A stretch of DNA of 64,000 bases, from NCBI GenBank assembly GCA_030267565.1, contig BRXU01000002.1, forward strand, positions 6,453,501 to 6,517,500, in the 5' to 3' direction. Below the pieces are notes generated by a model, which saw only the letters and a program-made list of their open reading frames with translations, did no database searches and had not been told where the DNA came from. This stretch comes from Pleodorina starrii. Taxonomy: Eukaryota; Chlorophyta; Chlorophyceae; Chlamydomonadales; Volvocaceae. Position numbers and translations under genes: made by a program. Shown here in pieces: positions 55,501 through 64,000 of this stretch. Within the stretch, counting starts at the first letter, position 1; each line of letters starts with the position of its first letter.

Positions 55501-58500
55501 CCGCCGCCCTGGGCTGGCAGCCGCGGTCCGGTGGCCTGGCAGTCGGCGGCAGCGGAGGGGCCGGTCCCTCCGCGCCGCGTCTTCCCTCCTGGGCCGCGCG
55601 CCCCTACTCCCTTCAGTACCTGAGCCTCACCACCTCGCCCGCTGTCCACCGGCTGCTGGGGCGGCTGGATGCGCTGCTGCCCCACCTGACCTACCTGTCG
55701 CTGTCGTCAGTGGGCGAGTTCGGAGCGGGACAGAAGGAGCTGGAGGCGGGGCTCCTGGTGGGGTGACCCCTTTGTGGGAGTGGGTGGGGGGAGGGGGAGA
55801 GGGTGCGGGCAGGGAGGGAAGCTGGGGGGGCAGGGGTGAGTTGCATGGGTGGGTGCGATGGCGGTGCTGGGGGAGGTAGGGATGGGGGGGGGGAGGGGGG
55901 GGGGGCAGTCGGCCAAGCGGGGAGATGCGTTCGTGTTTTCCGTGCGCCGGTGTTTTCTTCAGGGCGATTATAGCGCGTCCTGGGGCTTGTGAAGCTGGCC
56001 CATGGCGGCTTTGATGCCCTCCTAGCCTCCCCTTGTTTGGGATTTCCTCTCGTCCCCCGGTCTCGGTGGATGACACCCCCGCACTCCTTCACCGCCTGCC
56101 TGCCAGCCATCCCCGCTGCGATGTTCAAGCAAGCCACCTCGCTCCCTATCTCTCCCCACAGGCCATGGCTCAAGCGGGGTCGCGCCTGGCGCGGATCAAG
56201 CTGTTCTGCATGGTGAGGTCCAGGGGGGGGGGAGGTGGTCAGGCTCAGGTCGGACTGGGTTGCGCGTGCGCGTGCGTGTGTGTGTATGAGGGGGGCAGAG
56301 ACGGGCCGCTGGGATGTAAGCTAAATGCGCCGCACCTGCATCGAGCTCGCCCAGTTTGTATTGGCTTGGTTTGGCTTGGCGGGATGGGCTGGCACTTGCC
56401 GATCGTGTCGATGTCGATATCGAAGTCTTCCCGGGCAGTTGGGGGTCGGCTGCTCTTGAAGAGGTGCCCCCGTTCTTGCGCACGTCTGGCCTCTCCCATG
56501 TCACACTCAGGCCCTGCCGCCAACACGCCACCCAAGCTTGTCAGCTTTTGGCTATCGTACTCTTAACCCCATTCCCGCCTCCCCTCCTCCCCCCCCTCCC
56601 CAGGAGCTCCGTCCGGAGCTGCTGAGCTGCCTGACCGCCCTGCCCTGCCTCCAGGAGCTGATGCTGTTCAACGTGTGGGTGGCGGTGGACAGAGCGCCGG
56701 CGGCGGTGGGGGGACACGGTGGGCAGGCGGCAGCAGCAGCAGCAGCAGAGGCCGCGGCGGAGGGGCAGGCGGCGGAAGCGCTCGGCTTCGTGGACCACAT
56801 GTTGATGGGCGATCTGATAGCGGCGGAGGTGGGGGCGGGGGCGGGGGCGGGGGAGGAGCAGATGCAGCTGCAGCAGCCGGGTGTGGGGCAGCCGCCTCCG
56901 CAGCCTCCACAGCAGCCGGGCCCGCCCGCTGCTGCGGGTGCCGCTGATGATGTTGGCGCTCCTGCTCCTGCCCCTGCTGCTGCTCCTGCTGCCGCTGCCG
57001 CTCCTGCCCCTGCTGCTGCTGCTGCCGCTGCCGTTGCGGCTGCGGACGGCAATGCGGAGATGGATCCGGGGGTCCCGGGTGATGGAATGGAAGTGGATGG
57101 GCTGCCGGAGCAGCAGCAGCAGCATCATCAGCAGCCGGCGGCAGCACCTGGCGAGCTGCAGCAACCGCCTTCACAGCAGCGGGGGAGTCACCAGCAGGTG
57201 GAGGGGGACCAGCAGCAGCAGCAACAGCAGGAGGAGGGGGAGGAGGAGGGGGAGGAGTCCCTGGCAGCCGCCGCAGCAGCTGGTGCGGGTCCCAGCGCGG
57301 CTTGCAATGGTGATGGTGGAGGTGGCGGCGCAGCGGTGGCGGCGGGACAGGAGCTAGTAGAGGGAACGGGTCAGGGCCAGACCGAGGCGGCGGGCGCGTC
57401 AGGTGCTGTTGGAGACGAAGAGCAGGGACCGCCGGACGAGCAGCAGCAACAGCAGCAACAACAGCAGCAGCAGCAACAACAACAACAACAGCAACCGCAG
57501 CAGGGGCCACAGCAACAACAGCCCGGCGAGCAGCAGCAGCAGCAGGGTGGGCAGCAGCATCATCAGCAGCAGCAGGGGGAGGCAGCGGGCGCGGTGCCCC
57601 CTGCAGTCGCCGGCCCTGCTGCCGGTCTGCCCCTGCAGCAGGCCCAGCTGCAGGCCCTGGCGCAGTTGCTCTACCAGATGCTGCCGCCCATGGCGCTGCC
57701 TCAGCACCAGCACCTCCTGCACCCGCACCACCCCCCGCCTGTCCAGCTGCCGCCGCTTCCGCACCTGCCGCCTCAGCTGCAGCAGCACATTGCGGATCTG
57801 CTGGCGGAGGGGCCGGGGGCCTTTGCAGCCCAACTGGCGGCGCACCTGGATGAGGACTGGGAGGCCTTGGAGGAGCTGCTGCCTGGGGAGGGGCAGGGGC
57901 AGGGGGAGGGGCAGGTACAGGCGGCGGCGGGCGGCGGAGGCGGAGGCGGGCAGGGTGGTGGCGGCGAGGGGCTGGAGGAGGACGGTCTGCAGCTTGGCGG
58001 CGGCGAAGGCGGTGGAGGCGGTGGAGGTGAAGGCGGTGGAGGTGGAGGCGGAGACGGTGGCGCGGATGCCGGGGAGGAGGGCGAGGCGGCGGATGCGGGA
58101 GGTGGTGGCCCGGTGCCGGAGAGCGTGCTTCTGCGGAACGCACTGCGCGCGACGGCCGTGGTGAGCGGGGTCGGTGGTTGGGCTGCGGCAAGCGCCTGTG
58201 CAGCTCGATGCGCCATGATCCCATGAAAGTGCGCGGAGTGGACTCAGACGACAAAAGGCGCGGATGGGGCCGAGCACATGTCGCCGCGCACTTCGCTGTC
58301 TGGTACATCGGACGCTGTGTCCATTGCCGTTTGCCCACCAGATGTCACCTGCGGACTCAACATCACCTCGGTTCTCGCCACCGACCCACCGGCACACGCG
58401 ACCGGCTGCACTCGTCCCGGGCTGGGGGGAGGGGGGGCGGTGAACATGGTCTTTGCCGGCACTCCACTGCACGACTCTCCCCCACTGTGCATGGCGTTGC

Positions 58501-61500
58501 CCCACCGCCGCTGTCGCGTCTGCCGCTGCCGCTCTCCCCGGACCACCCGGCTTGCTGGCTTGCTTTGCAACCCGTCACCAAGTTCCACACGCCCTCCCTC
58601 CCCCCTTAACCTGGTCATTGGGCTCGTACTGAAACTTCTACCGCACTCCCCCCCCCTTCCTCCTACACCCCCGTGCCCCCCCCTGCCCCCCCCTCTTCAG
58701 GCTCAGTCCCACCTGGAGGCTCTGGCCTGCATGGGCGGTCGGCTGCAGCAATTGCTGATCGAGTTCGGGCCGGAGGGGAGCACGTGCTTCATTACGCAGG
58801 GGTGAGCAGCAGCAGCGGAGGAGGAGGAGGAGGAGGGGCGGGAGGGGGCTGGGTGGGTGGGGAAGAAGGGCTGGGGGAGGGCTTGAGACCCGCTGCAGGG
58901 CTTGGGACCGGGCGAGAAGGGCGTAGCGGTCTCTGGAACCTTACCCCTTCTCCCATTCAAACTGTCCACCAAACCACAATCAACCGAAACCCAACCGGCC
59001 GACCAACCAACCAAACAACCGCCCCGCACCTGCTCCCTCCCTCAGTTTGGTTCGCACTCTTGAGCCGCTTGCGCCCGGCCTCCGCTCGCTGCACCTGCTG
59101 TCCTGGAACATGGAGGGTCTGATGCTGCCCTCCCTGGAGCCCCTCACCTTCACCGCATTCACCGGCCTCAAGTCGCTCACGGTGGCCAACCGAATCAGCC
59201 CCGACTCGCAGGTGGGGACTGGGCAGTAAGTTAGGCAACGCAGCAGAGGGTGGGGGAAGGGGACGGGAAGGGGAAGGGAGGGGATGGGACAAGAGAAGAA
59301 GTGAGTAACAACACGAGGTGCAACGACGGCCGGAAGCGTGGCGAACGAGACCAAGTCGTATGGCCGGCCACGGCGGCGTACCGGATGCGGGCGCGTCGCT
59401 GCGGTGAAGGGGAAGAGCTGGGGGACCGGGACCGGCCCCGGCCTCACTTCCACGCACGCCTCCTTTCCTTTGGCGCCCCACGGCCCGGCCCCGCTACGCT
59501 ATACCTTGTTATGGCCGCGCCATGTGAGACCCGGCCGCGCGACCGCCCTCCCCCCTCCCCACCAGGTCAACTTCGCCGCCCCCCTGCCGGAGAACAGCGG
59601 CCACCTCATCTACCTCGGCCAGCTGCCCAGGTGAGAGCCGCTCGGGCGATGGCCCCCCGCACCCACGGGGTGAAGAGTGAGGGCTGAAGGGGGACGGAGA
59701 GGGGGCGAAGGGGCAGGGGCAGGGCGGGATCGGCAAGCTCGCTTGGGGCCTTGGGAACGCGGCCCCGCCCGCTAATGTCGGCTGTGTTGCCGGCACCGTC
59801 CAACGGTACCGCCACCCGCCACCCGACTCCGTCGCAGCTCCTCTCCCCTCCTCCCCATGCCCCCACCTGAACGTCCACGCCACGCCTGGACCGCCCCTCC
59901 CTTAAGCCTCAACCCAGTCCCCACCCCAATCAATCAAACTAGGACTGCCCCCCCCCCTTTCATATTCGGTCCTTACGCCCCCCTTCTCTTCCGTATTCCC
60001 CATTTCCCCTCTTTCCCCTCTCCCTCTCCCCCCGCAGCACCCTCAAGAGCCTGTGTGCCAACCGGGTTAACATCCAGGCGGGGCTGCCCCCACCCCCCAT
60101 ACAGCCGGGAGGGGCAGGGGCAGGTGGTCTACCTGGCTCCACCTCGGCTGCTGCTGGTGCTGCGGGTGCCCCCGCTGCCGGGTCGGGGTCCTGGGGAGTC
60201 GGCACCGGAACCCAGTCCGCCGACACTCGCTCCGTGGCCACACAGACGGAGGCCAACCTGCAGCAAGGGCCAGGCGCGGGGGCGGAGGCGGAGGCGGAGG
60301 CGGAGCCGCAAGCGACCGCGGCCGCGGCCGCCGCAACCTCCGCCGCCACTGGCTCGCTCACGCCATCCGCGCCTGCCGCCGCATCGCCGACGCGGATGTC
60401 CGATATTAAGTCAATGTCGGGGCCGGGCTCCAATCTCGATGTCGAGGTCGACGGTGAAGACGGCCCCGGCGGCAGCGGCAGGGAGGCGGGGTGCAGCGGC
60501 GGTTGGGGCGGAGACGCCAAGACGGAAGCCAACCGCAGCGGCGGCCGGGACGGTCGCGGCGGCAGCTCCGCCGAGGGTGGCGAGTCTGGTGGTTCTGTTC
60601 CGTTGGCGCCCTCCCTGCTTCACATGTGGCTGGCGGACTGCAATGTGGGGGGCGCCCGGCCGGAGGAGCTGGCGGCCGCCATGCCGGCTCTGCAGACTCT
60701 GGTGGTGCGCCACGTCAGCAAGCAGGACGAGCTACCGGCACAACTGCTGATGGCGCTGCATAGGCTCAAGGTGGGTGCTGCCGCAGGTGTTAGGGGGTTT
60801 GGGGGTTGCGGAGGGGTTTGGGGGTGGGGGTGGGGGTGGGGGTGATGCGTGCATGGCCCGCCCGTCAGCCGAGAACCCGCAATAAGCAGCCGAGTCGTGG
60901 ATTCCGTCGCCAGGGGGCAGAATGAGCCGCATGTTGGCGGGGCACCGGTATTGCCTGGGTGCATGGAAAGGCCCGTAGACTCCCAGGGCTGCGGGAGTCG
61001 TAACTACAACCCGCGCCCTGCTTTGCGGCTTTTGGCTGCCAATGCGCTTCATTAAACCCGTACACAATCCCCCCGTTTTGTCCCATTTTATCTCCAAACC
61101 CACCGTCCTACTTGATTACCATTTTGGCATTTCCATTGGATTCGTTTCTCTCCGTATGTCACCCAGTCAGCCAGCTTGCCTATTCGGGCCCTCCCCCCCA
61201 ATCCCCCCCCCATCCCTCCCCTCTCGCCCCCAGGATCTGACCACTCTGGGTCTGGGCGGCTTCCACCACCGGCTGATGCCCAGGCTGTGGGGCCTCACTC
61301 AGCTGAGGCACCTGATGCTGGACCCACGTCGGGTGGAGGACGTGGAGCTGATGGAGCAGGACGTGAGGACCGGGATGAGGGGGGGGTGAGGGGAAGGAGG
61401 GGTGAAGAGGGCAAGGGCGGGAAGGGCGGGAAACGAGGAATAAAAAGAAGATACCGCAGCGGAGACGGAGACGGCGTTAGCGGACGGACTCGGAACCCAG

Positions 61501-62924
61501 CATTACTTACCGAACATAACTGTAACCTTACCAAGCCGAGAAGCGTAGCGACCGCGTCGTTACGCGGGGGGGGGGGGAGGGGAGTGGGATGGTGGGGACA
61601 GAAGGGGGCGGAGGACGGGACGGGGCGGGGCGGGGCGGGGCGGGGCGGGGCGGGGCGGGGCGGGGATGGAGGGCAGCGGCTTGGGGAAGCTAACAAATGG
61701 CGGCATTGAGGGGAGGGCGAAAAGAACCGCGGGTTGCGCGGCACACATTTGGCAGGCAGGGGTGAAGGTCGGGGTGAGTGTCGCGAGGGCATATTGCCTG
61801 GCCGGGTGCAGGGGGGAAAGGGCGAGGGAGCGCGGGGAATGGAAGCACCTTACGTAAGAACTGGGCGCGGCGCGAGAGCACTGCGACAGACTTCACTGCA
61901 CTTCACAATCTCGTCGGCCGGCAGCGCTATGATGGGTCATAGGCGCCCCTTGCACCCCTCGCACCCCTCGAACTCACCCACCTTCATCGGACTCTCTTCT
62001 ATTGCGCTTCCCCGCTACAAGCCTGTCAGCCTGTCAGCTTGCATACTCCCCCCTCTTCCTTCTCCACCCCCCTTCTCCCTCGCTCACCTCTTCCCCCCTC
62101 CCCCCTCCCCCTCTCCTCCCCGCCCTCAGATGTTGTTGGATGTGATGGCCGCCGAGTCGGACCGCTCTCTGGCGCTTCACGAGGCGGCCATGGGGCTGGT
62201 GGCTGAGGGCGGCATGACCCGACTGCGCAGTGTGTGGCTGCCCGACTGGGCCGCACCGCCCCACCAGCTGGTGCAGTGGCAGATGCAGCTCGCGCAGGTG
62301 GGAGAGCGGGCGGCTGGGCGGCTGGGGTGGCGGCTGGGGGGGGGAGAGGGGTGAATGGACTGTTGTGGATGTCGCAGTGGCGCCAGACCCTTAGGGACAG
62401 GCACACCCAGGCCAGACCCGTCAGCACAAGTCGCCCGAACCAGTGGGCCGGGGAGGGAGGGAGGGAGGGCGGAGGGGGGTGCACGGTTACCAATCGAGGC
62501 CGGAGTTCCGAGCCGGGTGATGTCGATCAGCGTAAGCGCATGGAGAAGGGGATCTGCAGGCGGGATGCGGGCGGCTCTCAGCTTGAGGAGGTTGGAAGGG
62601 TCTCTTAAAGTAGGAAAGCCGTTGGCGTAACCAACAGCATGAGCGCCTGAGCGAACGAATGGGGCAACGGCGAGGGGCATGTCCCGACCGTCCGCGCCAA
62701 AGCCCCGCTGCGCCCACCACTGCTCCCGACACGTGATCCCTGAAAGTGCTCATGACAGTACTGTCTCCGTACTGCTGTACTTGCCGTACTCGCAGGTTGC
62801 GCCCCTGGCCGCGCTGCGGCTGGTGGATCACCACTACTTTTGGCGGCTGCCGGCACCCGTGGGCTGCCCCGAGGTGCAGGACCGGCTGCAGTGGTGGGGC
62901 TTCGACGCCTGGAACGTGCTGTGA
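52515..62924 (+). CDS. F-box / leucine-rich-repeat protein, 14 exons, 1563 residues
   Basis: Exons: 52515-52571, 52848-53471, 54096-54175, 54544-54736, 55119-55757, 56162-56212, 56604-58160, 58701-58801, 59046-59211, 59566-59630, 60038-60770, 61234-61362, 62130-62297 and 62796-62924. All have GT/AG borders and add up to 4692 nt in one frame. The N-terminus joins SSLPTELLL to EVAKCLLPSHLNAFALVSRSW, a clear F-box split by intron 1; it should bind Skp1 in an SCF ubiquitin ligase. LRR-like segments are spread along the protein, for example YLSGLTNLQELTLRWL, LARVTSLRSLSLYF, LPHLTYLSL, LTALPCLQELMLFNVWV, LAPGLRSLHLLSWN, LPSTLKSLCANRV and MPALQTLVVRHVS. Large disordered inserts separate them: poly-Gln/Asn after the F-box, a His/Pro-rich insert in exon 5, ~450 residues of Gln/Ala/Gly repeats in exon 7 and a Gly/Ala/Glu insert in exon 11. 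The ends of exons 5 and 8 had alternative donors; the chosen ones keep the frame and helical continuity. The substrate is unknown. Confidence 0.85.
54203..54233 (+). repeat. (GTGGA)n pentanucleotide tract in F-box gene intron 3
   Basis: About five tandem GTGGA/GGAGT units directly after the exon 3 donor region; purine-rich in the transcript. Confidence 0.8.
57438..57560 (+). repeat. CAG/CAA repeat encoding poly-Gln in exon 7 of the F-box gene
   Basis: A run of 18 glutamines encoded by mixed CAG and CAA codons, followed after PQQGP by further short Gln runs. Codon mixing indicates an old, protein-level tract rather than a fresh pure-CAG expansion. Confidence 0.9.
60823..60844 (+). repeat. (GGGGGT)n G-quadruplex-prone tract in F-box intron 11
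   Basis: Four consecutive runs of five G separated by single T, about 50 nt after the exon 11 donor; a canonical intramolecular G-quadruplex pattern on the sense strand. Confidence 0.8.
61617..61666 (+). repeat. (CGGGG)n tract in F-box intron 12
   Basis: About nine to ten perfect CGGGG units in the 767 bp intron between exons 12 and 13. It is G-quadruplex-prone in the transcript and likely length-variable. Confidence 0.9.
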
Positions 62925-64000
62925 GCGAGCGGGCTGCGAGAGCTGCACGGTGGGGGTAAAGAGAAGCGGAAGGGCGCCGGAAGGACGACCACATGCCTTG
63001 CCTCGTATGGAGATTCCGTTCCTTCCACCCGTTCAGTACATGTTGATCTGATCTGGATCTGAATATGCAGTGGAGCCGGGTCTGGATTCGGGTTGTGATT
63101 CGGTCTCCGAGCTGCATCTCGTGGTGGCGGTACAGGCGCTGCCGGTGGGATGGAGGGGCTGTCAGGAGGGCGGGAGGGGGGGAGGGGTAGGGGGGGGGGA
63201 GGGGGTGGCAGCCAGTCAGCGCGGGGGAAGCCTCACAGAGCTGTACCCACCAGGGGAGGGTGCAGCGCGTAACATATGGCGGCAATCGGGATACAGCGCA
63301 ACACAGGGGGGACTCCACACGTGTGAAGGTTGGGGGAGGCCTACCGGACATGATGCGTGCAGCCGCGGCGCCTCATGTTGGGACAGTGCTTCCGCGGGCG
63401 GTGAGTGTTTATACCCGCTGTCTGGGCTGGGGGCGCGCGGGCGGGAGAGGTTGCATCTTGCAGGTACGTGGATGCGCCGAGGAAGCGATGACCTGGACAT
63501 GAGACGTAGCCGTAATGGTTTCAGTGGGCTCCAGCTAGAGCAGGAAGGGAGGTCAGTCCGGGGCGGGAATCGGGTGGGTGAGTGGATTGGTGGATGGGTG
63601 GGTGGATGGATGGACGGGTGGGTGCTAGCTCCTCCTCCCGTGTGGCAGCCGCAGTGCGAGGCCTGACGCGTGTGCGGACTGGGCTTCACGCGGCGAAACA
63701 TGGGCCGGGCAGGGAGCAGGGAGGTGCCATCAGGGCAGGACAGGCGGTGGCAGGCGGGGCCTTTCGACGCTCGAGGCACGTGCCTTGCGGGTGGTCCTGG
63801 TTGGTGTTCAATGAATGAAACGTTTATTAGGCTTGTACGGTAGCCTTGCAAGTTCAGACCCGCAACCATGAGCAGCACTGGTCATCGCAAGACTGACGGC
63901 GACCCACGGGTCATGCATGTCAAGCGACAGCGGCGTCCAAGCGTGAGGCAATCGGGTATAACATCGACGTGATACAGCGGGCGCAGCTTGTATGGTCACT
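62925..64000. other. 3' flank of the F-box gene; no further gene recognised
   Basis: Probably the 3' untranslated region followed by intergenic sequence with small GGTGGATGG-type tandem motifs near 63588-63622. No TGTAA polyadenylation signal was seen up to the window end. Short open frames here have no supporting motif. Confidence 0.4.

Noticed and set aside
56668..58338. 556-codon minus-strand open frame opposite F-box exon 7
   Set aside because: Pro/Arg/His-rich shadow of the CAG/GGN-rich sense exon; the sense strand has family motifs and matching splice sites.

Overview
This is a nuclear window from a green alga, most likely a volvocine (Chlamydomonas/Volvox-like) chlorophyte. The evidence is: intron-rich genes with GT..AG splice sites and very GC-rich exons; Ala/Gln/Gly homopolymer tracts inside proteins; TTTAGGG/TTTTAGGG telomere-type motifs; a tyrosine-recombinase retroelement of the DIRS/PAT group well known from these algae; and plant-type MATE and F-box/LRR genes. 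The genus cannot be fixed from the sequence alone.

Layout. (1) 1-5.6 kb is repeat-rich and nearly gene-free: two direct copies of a ~630 bp segment flank an ~880 bp fold-back, followed by a two-exon remnant of a GT49-like glycosyltransferase (3682-4341). (2) 5.6-11.35 kb is an apparently full-coding DIRS/PAT-like retroelement on the minus strand: a coiled-coil Gag-like ORF, an RT-RNase H ORF with a methyltransferase-like tail, then a tyrosine recombinase that overlaps the RT ORF and has no usable ATG. (3) 12.1-43.5 kb is dominated by a ~3.88 kb tandem repeat: one diverged, 5'-truncated outlying copy (12.1-15.2 kb), four complete or modified units, one unit enlarged by a fold-back insertion, and a truncated last unit (20.5-43.5 kb). 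Six copies of a three-exon, 173-residue gene of unknown function lie in these repeats. Units are interrupted by two different 5'-truncated LINE tails, a 415 bp replacement and a 1.5 kb fold-back element. Between the outlying copy and the main array is a separate hypothetical multi-exon gene (about 16.7-19.7 kb) bracketed by direct repeats. (4) 43.5-44.3 kb ends the array with an inverted duplication of a DUF3987-like helicase fragment whose centre holds telomere-type repeats in head-to-head orientation. (5) 44.3-47.3 kb is microsatellite and unassigned sequence. (6) 47.3-51.75 kb is a MATE-family transporter gene on the minus strand, with six exons recognised. (7) 52.5-62.9 kb is a divergently transcribed 14-exon F-box/LRR gene (1563 residues as spliced here), probably a substrate receptor of an SCF ubiquitin ligase. 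The two host genes share a short intergenic promoter region.

The left two thirds look like a heterochromatic or subtelomere-like repeat domain and the right third like ordinary gene space. Exon boundaries were assigned by eye from reading frame, GT/AG sites and family conservation; all family assignments come from motif recognition, not from a database search.
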